Positions 54,876 through 64,000 of a stretch of 64,000 nt of DNA are shown one piece after another (positions within the stretch are counted from its first letter, which is position 1; every line of letters begins with the position of its first letter). Both the position numbers and the translations under genes were made by a program. The notes under the pieces are model-generated. The model searched no databases. It worked only from the letters and a program-made list of their open reading frames with translations, and had not been told where the DNA came from. Origin of the DNA: Chitinophagaceae bacterium (GTDB taxonomy: Bacteria > Bacteroidota > Bacteroidia > Chitinophagales > Chitinophagaceae); the NCBI GenBank assembly GCA_016720585.1, contig JADKKH010000008.1, positions 186,001 to 250,000 of the forward strand, in the 5' to 3' direction.

Positions 54876-57800
54876 ATGAAGTCCTTTCTTTTTTCAATTT
54901 ACATGGTTTTTTTCTTTTTTAATTCAGCTGCTCAAACCTGGAGTCAGCTAAATAATCAGGCCTTTGCATATTATAAAAGCGGGGAGCTTGATAAAGCCAT
55001 TTCAACTGCTGAAAAGGCAATAGAGGAAGCTGCAATAGATATCGGAAAAGATCATGCCAGTTATGCTTCTTGTCTTATTGTTCTTGGGTTCTTATGTTCA
55101 GAAGCGAAGCAGTATGAAAAATCAGAATCCGCCTTTATTCAGGCAGTGGAAAGTTGCGAAAAAAGAAAAGATCAGAATGGCCTATGTGCGGGGATTTATA
55201 ATCAACTCGCAAACCTCTATACGAAAACTGAAAAATATGAGAAGGCTGAAATTTTTTACATTAAAGATATTGAAAACAAGAAAAAATTTTATGGCCGGGA
55301 AAGCATACAATTGGGCACTAGCTTGAACAACCTGGCTGGTTTATATTTCTTAATAAGTCAATATGACAAAGCGATACCCGTGTATGAGCAGGCCGAGATT
55401 ATCCTTAAAAAGACTTTAGGAGAAGAACATGCTGAATATGCAACCATTCTGAATAATTTGGGGACCCTCTATAGTAATATGGGTGAATATAATAAGGCCG
55501 AACCCTATTTATTAAAAGCAGCCGAAATCAGAAAAAAATTATTCGGAACGGACCATCTGGAATATGTCAATACGCTGAGTGAACTGGCCATATTATATAA
55601 GAATAATGGAAAGTATTCTAAAGCGGAGCCATTGTTTATTCTTGTCAAAGAGATAAAGATGAAAATATTGGGCGAAGACGATCCGGATTATGCAACAAGC
55701 TTGAATAACCTGGGAGCCCTCTATAGTAATATGGGAGAATTTTCCAAAGCAGAAATTTTGCTAATTAAAGGATTAGAAATAATAAAAAAGCATAATGGCG
55801 ATAACCACAGTTCTTATGCTTACAGCTTAAACAATCTTGCCGTACTATACAAAGAAATGGGCCAATATTCAAAAGCCGAACCGTTACTTATCCGGGCTAC
55901 AGATATCAGAAAGAAAATATTTGGGGAGAATCACCCTGCTTATGCGGGCAGCTTAAATAATCTGGCAACTTTGTATGAAGTGATGGGTCAATATGAAAAA
56001 TCAGAGATACTTTACCTCCAGGCTGAAAAAATTATCAGGCAGGCATCGGGCGAAACGCATCCCGATTATGCAAGCACCCTGAACAACCTTGCTTTTTTAT
56101 ACACAACCCTGGGCCGGTACCCGGACGCAGAATTTATATATCTTAAAAGCATAACTCTTAGAAAAAAAGTGCTGGGTGAGTCACATCCTGATTATGCCAG
56201 CAGCCTGAATAATCTGGGAGCACTGTATTCGGATTTGGGTCAAAAGGAAAAGGCAGAGTTGCTGATAGTCGAGGCCAAAGAAATAAGAAAAAAGGTTTTG
56301 GGCGAAGAACATCCAGACTACGGATCAAGCCTAAACAACCTGGCATTGTTATACAAAGGATTGGGAAAGTATGATAAGGCGGAACAATTATACTTAGATG
56401 CAATCAGGATACAAAAAAAATCAACTGGAGAAGCTGACCCACTTTATGCCAGTAGCCTGAGCAACCTGGGCCTGTTATATAAGGCTACCGGCCGTAACAC
56501 AGAGGCATTGGAATTACTGAAACAGGTAGCAATGATCAGGAAAAATGTATTTGGTGAAAACCATCCTGCATATGCGAACAGCCTCAATAACCTTGCAGCA
56601 ATATATATGTATATTGGCGTGTACCAAAAAGCGGAGTCACTTTTTATCAGCGCAACAGATATCTCAAAAAGAGTTTTTGGGGAAACCCATTCGCAATATG
56701 CAATAAACCTCAATAACCTGGCTATTTTATACTCTGAAACAGGTCAATATGCCAAAGCTGAACCCCTGTGGCTGGAGAACAGCCGTATCAATTTGAAAAA
56801 CCTGACCGCTGCATTTGCCGTTCTTTCCGAAAAAGAGAAAAACAATTACATAAAAAATAATATTTCGGAGATCAACGCCAATAATAGCTTTTTATATTAT
56901 TATAGAAAGGCTTCTGCAGCTATTCTCAGGAACAATTTTAACCTTTCACTTTTTCTTAAATCCATAACACTTGCAGATGTAAGAAATACACTTGAATCAA
57001 TCCGGCAAAGTGCGGACAGCAATGTTCAGAAAACTTTTTATAAATGGCAGACGCTAAGGAAATTTTTATCCAAACAATATCAACTTTCTATTGCTGACCG
57101 GATACAAAGCCTGGATAGCATTGAAAACGTTGCTGAGGTATTCGAAAAAAACCTTACCCGTGAATCATCTGTTTTTCGGAATAAGAAATCCTCTTTACAC
57201 ATTTCCATGCAGGAAGTTCAACAGAATTTGCAAAACGAAGAAGCGGCTGTTGAATTTGTAAGTTTTCAATTGTACAATAAAAAATGGACGGATAGCATAA
57301 TGTATGCAGCCTATGTGTTAAGAAAGAATGATTCTGTTCCGATATTCATCCCCCTCTGCGAAGAAAAACAACTGCAAAAATTATTTGACAGTGCTGGCAC
57401 AACTGCCACGGCTATGGTCAGTAAATTCTACCGGGGTTTAGAATTAATAAATAAAAATGTAGCCGGGGCATTGGGCACAGAATTATACAAACTAATCTGG
57501 CAGCCATTAGAACCTTATTTAAAAGGAATAAAAAAAATTAGCTATTCGCCTGCAGGCAAATTATACAGCATTGCTTTTCATGCACTACCAGTTGATAGCA
57601 ATACGGTACTAATGGATAAATTCCAACTGCAGCAATACACCAGTACCAGGCAAGTGGCTCTGCGGACATTAGAAGATCAAAATCCAAAACCTGGAAACAT
57701 CACATTATTTGGCAATGCAAGTTTTACTATGGATAGTTTGCAATTGGTAAAACAAAAAATGAATCAACCGGGGAAAGAAAATATTTCTACTTCTATTTAC

Positions 57801-58484
57801 ACACCTCAAAAAAGAAGCAGTGACAATAACACCTGGAACAACCTGCCTGGCACAGAAGAAGAAGTAAATAAAATCATACAATTATTTGACTTGAATAAAA
57901 TCAGCAATAAATCATTTACCCAAACAACTGCATCCGAAGAAAACCTGAAAGCACTCAGTGGTAAGTCACCACAAATACTTCATATCGCCACACACGGTTT
58001 CTTTTTACCCGAACCGGATAAAAAAAGAAAAGAAACCAGTTTCAACAACGAAAACACTTACACACTTGCCGACGATCCATTACTAAGAAGCGGATTGATA
58101 CTAGCAGGCGGCAACTATGCCTGGAGTGGTAAAACACCTATTGACGGAGTAGAAGACGGCATCGCCACAGCTTATGAAATTTCTCAACTGAATTTGAGTA
58201 ATACCGAACTCGTAGTACTCAGTGCCTGCGAAACGGCACTCGGGGATGTAAAAGGCAGTGAAGGCGTATTTGGATTACAAAGAGCTTTCAAAATGGCGGG
58301 AGTTAAAAAAATGATTGTCAGCCTGTGGCAGGTTCCCGACAAAGAGACTGCTGAACTGATGACTGCTTTTTATGGCTACTGGATGAAAGGAAAATCAATC
58401 AATGATGCCTTTACCCAGGCACAAGCTGATATGCGGAAGAAATATGCTCCGTTTTACTGGGCGGCTTTTGTGCTGGTGGAGTAA
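54876..58484 (+). CDS. Secreted TPR-CHAT protein (caspase-like protease)
   Basis: The 1202-residue protein starts with a signal peptide (FLFSIYMVFFFFNSAAQTWS). About thirteen 42-residue TPR units of the NxLAxLYxxMGxYxKAEPL type cover residues 60-630. A helical linker (~640-800) and a CHAT protease domain follow: CHAT His1040 in LHIATHGFFLPE and Cys1118 in VVLSACETALGD form the likely catalytic dyad. CHAT is a caspase-related fold often joined to TPRs; substrates of this type of exported enzyme are unknown. The neighbouring copies suggest local gene expansion. Export through the signal peptide separates it from the intracellular CHAT proteins known from defence systems. Confidence 0.88.
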   Translation: MKSFLFSIYMVFFFFNSAAQTWSQLNNQAFAYYKSGELDKAISTAEKAIEEAAIDIGKDHASYASCLIVLGFLCSEAKQYEKSESAFIQAVESCEKRKDQNGLCAGIYNQLANLYTKTEKYEKAEIFYIKDIENKKKFYGRESIQLGTSLNNLAGLYFLISQYDKAIPVYEQAEIILKKTLGEEHAEYATILNNLGTLYSNMGEYNKAEPYLLKAAEIRKKLFGTDHLEYVNTLSELAILYKNNGKYSKAEPLFILVKEIKMKILGEDDPDYATSLNNLGALYSNMGEFSKAEILLIKGLEIIKKHNGDNHSSYAYSLNNLAVLYKEMGQYSKAEPLLIRATDIRKKIFGENHPAYAGSLNNLATLYEVMGQYEKSEILYLQAEKIIRQASGETHPDYASTLNNLAFLYTTLGRYPDAEFIYLKSITLRKKVLGESHPDYASSLNNLGALYSDLGQKEKAELLIVEAKEIRKKVLGEEHPDYGSSLNNLALLYKGLGKYDKAEQLYLDAIRIQKKSTGEADPLYASSLSNLGLLYKATGRNTEALELLKQVAMIRKNVFGENHPAYANSLNNLAAIYMYIGVYQKAESLFISATDISKRVFGETHSQYAINLNNLAILYSETGQYAKAEPLWLENSRINLKNLTAAFAVLSEKEKNNYIKNNISEINANNSFLYYYRKASAAILRNNFNLSLFLKSITLADVRNTLESIRQSADSNVQKTFYKWQTLRKFLSKQYQLSIADRIQSLDSIENVAEVFEKNLTRESSVFRNKKSSLHISMQEVQQNLQNEEAAVEFVSFQLYNKKWTDSIMYAAYVLRKNDSVPIFIPLCEEKQLQKLFDSAGTTATAMVSKFYRGLELINKNVAGALGTELYKLIWQPLEPYLKGIKKISYSPAGKLYSIAFHALPVDSNTVLMDKFQLQQYTSTRQVALRTLEDQNPKPGNITLFGNASFTMDSLQLVKQKMNQPGKENISTSIYTPQKRSSDNNTWNNLPGTEEEVNKIIQLFDLNKISNKSFTQTTASEENLKALSGKSPQILHIATHGFFLPEPDKKRKETSFNNENTYTLADDPLLRSGLILAGGNYAWSGKTPIDGVEDGIATAYEISQLNLSNTELVVLSACETALGDVKGSEGVFGLQRAFKMAGVKKMIVSLWQVPDKETAELMTAFYGYWMKGKSINDAFTQAQADMRKKYAPFYWAAFVLVE

Positions 58485-58577
58485 AAACAACCCGCTTCTC
58501 TCCTCCCTTCAGGATTGATTTGTTACGGCTTTAAAGATTGTGTATATTAACCTACCAATCAGCCAAAACCTCCTGCA

Positions 58578-61500
58578 ATGAAATTCATCCTGGCAATCTG
58601 CCTGTTATTTTTTTATATAAAAGGATCTGCCCAAACGACATTCGAACTTCTGGATAACACCATGCAGTTATTTGAAAAAGGTGAATACGAAAAGACCATT
58701 ATTGCAGCAGAAAAAGCTGCCGAAGCGGTTAAAAAAGAATTTGGGGAAAACCATATACTTTATGGCGGCCCTATTTTTTTTCTGGCCATCTGCCATTTTA
58801 AATTGTATCATTTTGAGAAAGCCGAAACCTATTTTCTCAAGCAAAAAGAAATTCTATCAAAAACCACCGGGGAGAAAGATAAAAGTTTTGCAGCCTGCCT
58901 GATAAACCTGGGAGCCTTATACAGAAGCATGGGGAAATACCAGCAATCAGAAGCACAGTATATACAGGCAAACGAAATAAATAAAATACTGCTTGGTGAA
59001 AACAACCCGGATTATGCCACCAGCCTGAATAACCTGGCATCTTTATATGATTTTATTGGTCAGTTTGCAAAAGCAGAACAACTTTTCACACAGTCGGGAA
59101 ATATATTGAAAAGGGCCGTTGGCGAAAACAGCGCCCTGTATGCCACCAGCCTGAATAACCTGGGAACCTTATACATTAATATGGGGCTTTATGAAAAAGC
59201 CAAACCGATTTTAACCCGTGTATTGGAAACCAGGAAAAAAATTTTGGGAGAAAATCATCCGGATTATGCCGTCAGTTTGAATAACCTGGCAGTTATGAAT
59301 GTTTCCCTGGGTAACTATGGTGAAGCGGAGGCTTTTTACATTAGGGCCAATGAAATACTAAAAAAATCACTAGGAGAAAATAACCCGGATTATGCGGTCA
59401 GCCTGGATAACCTGTCGAATTTTTATAAAGTAAGTGGCCGATATGAGAAAGCAGAACGGCTTTGTATCGAATCAGGAAATATCAGAAAAAAAACGCTGGG
59501 AGAAAATCACCCGGATTATGCCACCAGCCTGAGCAACCTTGCTGGATTATATGTCCTGGCCGGCCAATATGAAAAAGGCGAAAAACTTTATATTCAGGCA
59601 CAGGAAATAATAAGAAAATCATTTGGAGAAAATCACCCCGATTATGCGATCAGTCTGAATAACCTGGCCAGTTTATATGAAACCATGGGGCAATATAAAA
59701 AATCTGAACCGCTATACCTGGAATCCATCGTTATCAGAAAGAAGGTTTTAGGCGAAGCCCATACGGGATTTGCTACCAGCCTGAATAACCTGGGGTTATT
59801 ATATTTCAGCATTGGGCAATATGAAAAAGCAGAGCCACTTTTTTCCCGGTCTGTAGAAATAATAAAAGCGGCCCTTGGGGAAAACAACCCGGATTATGCT
59901 ACCAGCCTGAATAATCTTTCCAATGCCTGGCAGAGTATGGAACGATACCCGAAAGCAGAAGCAGGGTTTACCCGGGTACTGGAAATTTATAAAAAAATAT
60001 TTGGTACCGATCACACGGATTATGCACTCGGCCTGAATAACCTCGCGAGTTTGTACACGGTAATGGGCCAATACAAAAAAGCTGAGCCCCTTATTGTGCA
60101 GGCAAAAGATATCTGGAAAAAATCAATGGGGGGAAAAAATCCGGCTTATGCAACAGGGCTGAACAACCTGGCAGCTTTTTACCGGAAGAGCCAAACACAA
60201 TACCCCAGGGCAGAGGCCTTGTACCTGGAAGCTATCGGGCTGCGAAAAACGATACTGGGAGCGATGCATCCTTTTTATTCAGAGAGTCAGAATGACCTGG
60301 GGTTATTATACATGCAAATGGGACAGTATAAAAAAGCCGAACCACTGTTTCTATCCAGCAGTAATATACTGTTGCAAAACATGACGGGGACATTCAGCAT
60401 CCTTTCAGAAAAAGAAAAAGGAAAGTTCCTGGATTACAACAGGGATTTAATTGAGTGTAACAATAGTTTTTTATACAATTACCCAAATGCATCTGATGCG
60501 ATTAAGGAAAATAACTATAACCTTGAACTGGGACTCAAATCTCTTTCCCTGGCTGATACCAGGAACATGCTGGAACTGATCCGGAACAGTAAAGACACAA
60601 CGGTTAAAAGAATATTTATGCAATGGATGACGGACAAAAATATATTGGCAAAACAATATTCCTTATCCGCAGCAGCCCGATCAGCCGATTTAAAAATGAT
60701 TGAAACAGAAGCCGAGTCACTGGAAAAAGAATTGAACCGTCGTTCTTCCGCCTTTAATCAGCAGCAAAAAGCCCTGCGGGTTACGATGCAGGATGTTCAG
60801 AAAAACCTGGAAGAAGGTGAAGCGGCCATTGAGTTTGTAAAATTTAAACTGTATAATAAAAAATGGACAGACTCGGTTATTTATGCTGCTTATGTTCTCC
60901 GCAAGAATGATATAGCGCCCCAGTTTGTTCCACTTTGTGAAAAAAAACAATTGCAGCAATTATTTGACAGCGCCGGAAATACCGCTTCAATGCTCGTGAA
61001 AAGTTTTTATCGGGGTCTGGATGTAAAGAGTAAGGGATCTCTGCCGGGTACGCGTTTGTATAAACTGATATGGGAGCCTTTGGAACCCTTTTTGAAAGGC
61101 ATTAAAAAAATATCCTACTCGCCGGCCGGTAAATTATATGGCGTTGCTTTTCATGCATTGCTGGTTGACAGTACTACGATCTTAATGGATAAATATCAGT
61201 TGCAGCAATACACCAGCACCCGGCAGATTTCTTTGCGGTCAAAAACCAATTCAACCGTAAAACCCGGTGGCATCGTATTATTCGGCGACGCGCAGTTTAC
61301 TATGGACAGCCTGCAATTAGTGAAACAACGAAAAAAGAATAATAATGTGGAAGTAGGTTCCGCCTCTGATTATATTTCAAAAACCCGGGGAAATGAAGCC
61401 GGAATATGGATCAGCCTGCCCGGCACCGCTGATGAAATAAAAAAGATCGGTCTATTGTTTGAGCAAAACAAAATAAGCACCCGTTCATTCGTCCAGGAAT

Positions 61501-62054
61501 CAGCATCAGAAGAAAACCTGAAAGCGCTGACCGGGAAATCGCCGCCAATAATACATATAGCCACACATGGTTTCTTTTTACCAGAAATAAGTAAGAAAAA
61601 GTCTCCGGAAGATAACCGGGGTAATGCTTATTCATTAGCCGAAGATCCTTTGTTACGGAGCGGGTTAGTTTTGGCGGGCGGTAATTATGCCTGGAGCGGA
61701 AAAACACCGGTGGGTGGAGTTGAAGATGGGATTGCTACAGCCTATGAAATCTCGCAATTGAATTTTAGTAATACAGAACTTCTTGTACTAAGCGCCTGCG
61801 AAACAGCATTGGGCGATATAAAAGGAAGCGAAGGCGTGTATGGATTGCAGCGGGGATTTAAAATGTCGGGAATAAAAAAAATGATCGTCAGCCTCTGGCA
61901 GGTACCTGATAAAGAAACGGCTGAATTGATGACAATATTTTATTCTTACTGGATGAAAGGAAAAACAATCGAAGAAGCATTTTACCAGGCGCAGGGTGAA
62001 ATGCGGAAGAAATATGCTCCTTTTTACTGGGCAGCATTTGTATTGGTGGAGTAA
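58578..62054 (+). CDS. Secreted TPR-CHAT protein, third copy
   Basis: The 1158-residue protein has the same plan as its upstream neighbour: signal peptide (MKFILAICLLFFYIKGSAQT), about twelve to thirteen TPR units (YATSLNNLASLYDFIGQFAK type), a helical linker, and a CHAT domain with His997 in IHIATHGFFLPE and Cys1074 in LVLSACETALGD. The spacing of His and Cys (77-78 residues) is the same in both copies. The CHAT domain differs more from the first two than those do from each other. The start lies 94 bases after the previous stop. No open frame break is present. Its target is unknown. Confidence 0.88.
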   Translation: MKFILAICLLFFYIKGSAQTTFELLDNTMQLFEKGEYEKTIIAAEKAAEAVKKEFGENHILYGGPIFFLAICHFKLYHFEKAETYFLKQKEILSKTTGEKDKSFAACLINLGALYRSMGKYQQSEAQYIQANEINKILLGENNPDYATSLNNLASLYDFIGQFAKAEQLFTQSGNILKRAVGENSALYATSLNNLGTLYINMGLYEKAKPILTRVLETRKKILGENHPDYAVSLNNLAVMNVSLGNYGEAEAFYIRANEILKKSLGENNPDYAVSLDNLSNFYKVSGRYEKAERLCIESGNIRKKTLGENHPDYATSLSNLAGLYVLAGQYEKGEKLYIQAQEIIRKSFGENHPDYAISLNNLASLYETMGQYKKSEPLYLESIVIRKKVLGEAHTGFATSLNNLGLLYFSIGQYEKAEPLFSRSVEIIKAALGENNPDYATSLNNLSNAWQSMERYPKAEAGFTRVLEIYKKIFGTDHTDYALGLNNLASLYTVMGQYKKAEPLIVQAKDIWKKSMGGKNPAYATGLNNLAAFYRKSQTQYPRAEALYLEAIGLRKTILGAMHPFYSESQNDLGLLYMQMGQYKKAEPLFLSSSNILLQNMTGTFSILSEKEKGKFLDYNRDLIECNNSFLYNYPNASDAIKENNYNLELGLKSLSLADTRNMLELIRNSKDTTVKRIFMQWMTDKNILAKQYSLSAAARSADLKMIETEAESLEKELNRRSSAFNQQQKALRVTMQDVQKNLEEGEAAIEFVKFKLYNKKWTDSVIYAAYVLRKNDIAPQFVPLCEKKQLQQLFDSAGNTASMLVKSFYRGLDVKSKGSLPGTRLYKLIWEPLEPFLKGIKKISYSPAGKLYGVAFHALLVDSTTILMDKYQLQQYTSTRQISLRSKTNSTVKPGGIVLFGDAQFTMDSLQLVKQRKKNNNVEVGSASDYISKTRGNEAGIWISLPGTADEIKKIGLLFEQNKISTRSFVQESASEENLKALTGKSPPIIHIATHGFFLPEISKKKSPEDNRGNAYSLAEDPLLRSGLVLAGGNYAWSGKTPVGGVEDGIATAYEISQLNFSNTELLVLSACETALGDIKGSEGVYGLQRGFKMSGIKKMIVSLWQVPDKETAELMTIFYSYWMKGKTIEEAFYQAQGEMRKKYAPFYWAAFVLVE

Positions 62055-62117
62055 TATATGGCTATTGTTCGAAGAAGGTAAAAGGAGCCCGGGAAGGACT
62101 CCTTTTTATAAAAGCAA

Positions 62118-62525
62118 CTATTTTGCATACATCTTATTCTGAATAGCACTGAATTTATCGCTAAACTCTACGGCTTTGGCCGGGTCGGTAAGCGTTTTGG
62201 AATAGGCTGTAGAAGCCTTAAGTACGGCTGTATACAGTTTGGTTAGTTCCAGGTAATGACCGGAATAAGCCGGGTCTTCTTTTTGTTTTTTATCATCTGC
62301 AATGGTGGCATCGGCCACTTTCTGCATGGCATCCAGGATAGAGGCTTCATCAATAAGTGATGTTGTATCAATTTTTGGAACCATTCCATCATCAGTTCCG
62401 GTTGAAGGCGTTGTAGTAGTTTCAGTAGAGGCTTTGTCTTCGCCTTTTTTATCTTTTCCTCCGCAGGATAAAATAAAAAGGGAACAGGCAAGTAAACCGG
62501 TGGCAAAAATGATTTTCAGTTTCAT
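62118..62525 (-). CDS. Small lipoprotein of unknown function
   Basis: The 135-residue protein starts MKLKIIFATGLLACSLFILS followed by CGG, a lipobox with the modified cysteine at residue 21. A low-complexity D/K/E/T-rich segment (KDKKGEDKASTETTTTPSTG) follows, then a helical domain (DEASILDAMQKVADATIADD, ELTKLYTAVLKASTAYSKTL). It has no recognised domain. It lies downstream of the third CHAT gene on the opposite strand. Confidence 0.75.
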   Translation of the reverse strand: MKLKIIFATGLLACSLFILSCGGKDKKGEDKASTETTTTPSTGTDDGMVPKIDTTSLIDEASILDAMQKVADATIADDKKQKEDPAYSGHYLELTKLYTAVLKASTAYSKTLTDPAKAVEFSDKFSAIQNKMYAK

Positions 62526-62630
62526 GATAGTTTGTTTTGATGATTAATAAAAGCAAAAATGTTTAAACAACTCGTTATTCTTTATTACGACTATTTAATT
62601 TAAAAAAAAGTCTTTTTGATGTGAGGTTAG

Positions 62631-63659
62631 TTATCCTTGTTTCTTCCTGAACATTTCTATACGCTTCTTTACATTCTCCCGGATATTAAGGTAATACAAA
62701 TTAATATCTGCCACATGGTAATTCCTGGTAAAATATAAAAAGCTCCAGGGAAACTTTGGCTTTTTCACATAAAGAAACCCGTTACTTACCTGTGCATCGG
62801 TGGTATGTTCATATACCTTGTTGAAATTGGTCAGCACACTTCCTTTATTCAGATTTTTTGGAGCATATTCGTTACCTGTAGTCCAGGTCAATGGATTGGT
62901 GACAAAGGAATTACCATTTTCTTTTTTCAGATAATACGGGACAAAACCCTTCCGGTAAGTCCGCCAGCTGCAGATACAACCGGTTTGAAGCGAATCCGAG
63001 CACATCTTTAAGGATGTAAAGTATTCTTTTGGTACAGGCCAGCCAATGACATAAGCGGCCACCAATAAGTTGGTAAGTGGTTTATCTTCGAAAAATTCTT
63101 TTAATAATTTTTCTGCCATCAGGCTTCCCTGGCTGTGCGATGCAATGATGATGGGTCTTCCTTTATTCCAATGTTGTAAATAGTATTGAAAGGAAGTGCG
63201 CAGGTCCTGATACGCCAAATCAAATATCCGGGCTGCTTTTTCTTTATCGGGTAAGAAAAATGTTTGAATATGTGCCTGCCGGTACCGGGGTGCAAACACC
63301 CGGCACTGATTATTAAATACACTTGCCTGGAATAAAATAGATGAGTAATCCGTTTTGGCATTGATATATTCATCATCAATCGCTGCGTTCTCATTTTTCA
63401 ATCTTTTTTTCCCTGTGTAAGTGGTGGGGTACAAAAAAAAGACATCCGCCGATGAATCGCTTGGCTCATAACGTAAGGGTGCTGGAACGCTATCGGAAGG
63501 ATCCCATTTCCAGGGATGAGCTGCCCAATAATTCAAATCGCTATAATCAGGATTACCATCAACACTTTTAAAAGTATACTTGCTGGTAAATGCCAGGTAT
63601 TTATCTGAGCAGGAGATAAGGGTTACGAGTAATAATATTAATAAGGAAGAAAAGCGCAT
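62631..63659 (-). CDS. DUF3089 alpha/beta-hydrolase lipoprotein
   Basis: The 342-residue protein starts MRFSSLLILLLVTLISCSDK with a lipobox (ISCS) and the signature of DUF3089: RYEPSDSSADVFFLYPTTY, CRVFAPRYRQAHIQTFFLPD, RPIIIASHSQGSLMAEKLL (nucleophile Ser in HSQGS) and VAAYVIGWPVPKEYF, then the Cys-rich CICSWRTYRKGF segment. The alpha/beta-hydrolase fold and nucleophile are clear; the substrate is not. The nearest upstream gene is the small lipoprotein. Confidence 0.88.
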   Translation of the reverse strand: MRFSSLLILLLVTLISCSDKYLAFTSKYTFKSVDGNPDYSDLNYWAAHPWKWDPSDSVPAPLRYEPSDSSADVFFLYPTTYTGKKRLKNENAAIDDEYINAKTDYSSILFQASVFNNQCRVFAPRYRQAHIQTFFLPDKEKAARIFDLAYQDLRTSFQYYLQHWNKGRPIIIASHSQGSLMAEKLLKEFFEDKPLTNLLVAAYVIGWPVPKEYFTSLKMCSDSLQTGCICSWRTYRKGFVPYYLKKENGNSFVTNPLTWTTGNEYAPKNLNKGSVLTNFNKVYEHTTDAQVSNGFLYVKKPKFPWSFLYFTRNYHVADINLYYLNIRENVKKRIEMFRKKQG

Positions 63660-63830
63660 GAGGCAAATTAGCCCAAAACCGGCCGAAAATGTCTATTCGT
63701 CCACTTATTTTGCCATTTATGGAAAGGGTATAGTTATAAAAAAGAGGTACTTATAAAGTTCAGGAAGTAGGCTCATATTGTGTTTCAGGTCAAAATAGCC
63801 TGTTTTTTCCGGTCATTACTATAAAAAATA

Positions 63831-63873
63831 TGGTACTTTGTGTTGCATAGTACCAAATATCACCCTATCTTTG
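63831..63873 (+). promoter_or_regulatory. Predicted PadR promoter with an inverted repeat
   Basis: TTG at 63843-63845 and TATCTTTG (63866-63873) with 20 bases between fit the -33/-7 pattern. TGGTACT (63831-63837) and AGTACCA (63849-63855) are inverted repeats with 11 bases between, overlapping the -33 region, a plausible autoregulatory operator. Confidence 0.5.
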
Positions 63874-63893
63874 TGTTGTAATAGAAAAAACGT

Positions 63894-64000
63894 ATGGCTA
63901 TGAATATTGAAAATACACAAAGTCAGATGCGGAAAGGGATCCTGGAATTCTGCATTCTATCCATTATTCGCCGTGGAGAAGCTTACCCGAGTGATATCGT
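63894..64000 (+). CDS. PadR-family transcriptional regulator, C-terminus cut by the window edge
   Basis: Only about 35 codons are visible: MAMNIENTQSQMRKGILEFC, then ILSIIRRGEAYPSDIV. The MRKGxLEFCIL.II..GEAY.SDI pattern is the start of the PadR winged helix domain (first helices). The ATG at 63900 is an alternative. PadR proteins are dimeric repressors. The upstream inverted repeat supports autoregulation. Confidence 0.8.
   Translation, partial: MAMNIENTQSQMRKGILEFCILSIIRRGEAYPSDI

Noticed and set aside
54876..62054. Regular ~126-base repeats that could be taken for a CRISPR-like or satellite array
   Set aside because: They lie in frame in long open genes and encode 42-residue TPR units with varied codons; there are no constant repeats with unique spacers.

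Overview
The window looks like a chromosomal segment of a Bacteroidota bacterium, most probably close to Chitinophagaceae. The reasons are the AT-leaning sequence, promoters of the TTG-N19/20-TAnnTTTG type instead of sigma70 boxes, weak Shine-Dalgarno sites, a C-terminal secretion-sorting-like tail on a large protease, an IPExxxVDY-family protein, a CtlX-type citrulline hydrolase, a Rho factor with a long charged linker, and short palindromes inside genes. I see no plasmid, prophage, transposase or CRISPR array.

Layout. 1-8.3 kb: arsR-arsM arsenic pair, a DMT exporter coupled to a PLP aminotransferase, a tocopherol-cyclase-like protein, a small exonuclease/RidA/MmcQ run, a glyoxalase-fold protein, mannose-1-phosphate guanylyltransferase and KdsD. 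8.3-11.3 kb: RecQ helicase, tRNA-Phe and two terminators. 11.3-21.3 kb: a secreted-protein region (M57 metalloprotease lipoprotein, S8 protease with a sorting domain, NHL-repeat protein, several unknown secreted proteins) holding a ~0.5 kb direct duplication with gene remnants. 21.3-27.2 kb: psuK-psuG pseudouridine catabolism, a Zn-ribbon protein, SSB, a GxxExxY protein framed by inverted repeats, and a Pif1-type helicase. 27.4-31.6 kb: the most interesting block, a SET protein, an ATP-grasp ligase, an ATP-grasp/SET fusion and an ABC-type membrane domain. 31.6-51.7 kb: housekeeping and accessory metabolism (mnmG with parS-like palindromes, ybeY, feoA, nadD, chrA, two peptidases and a class A beta-lactamase-like hydrolase, feoB, a pterin dehydratase, ctlX, selD and selU for 2-selenouridine, rho, asnS). 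51.9-62.1 kb: three tandem TPR-CHAT protease genes, the first decayed over its TPR half. 62.1-64 kb: a lipoprotein, a DUF3089 hydrolase and the start of a PadR regulator.

How the genes fit together. The SET/ATP-grasp block looks like a self-contained ligase-plus-methyltransferase system with a membrane partner; its product is unknown. selD (Cys form) and selU suggest selenium goes into tRNA, with no Sec machinery visible here. psuK and psuG form a classic coupled pair. The TPR-CHAT genes are exported caspase-like proteins that have expanded locally.

Sequence quality matters. At least a dozen genes between 3 and 22 kb, plus rho, are broken by single-base length changes, mostly in short homopolymers, while the encoded protein continues perfectly in another frame. 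I read most of these as consensus errors and not true pseudogenes, and say so gene by gene. The mmcQ-like gene, the remnants at the duplication and the first TPR-CHAT copy look like real decay.
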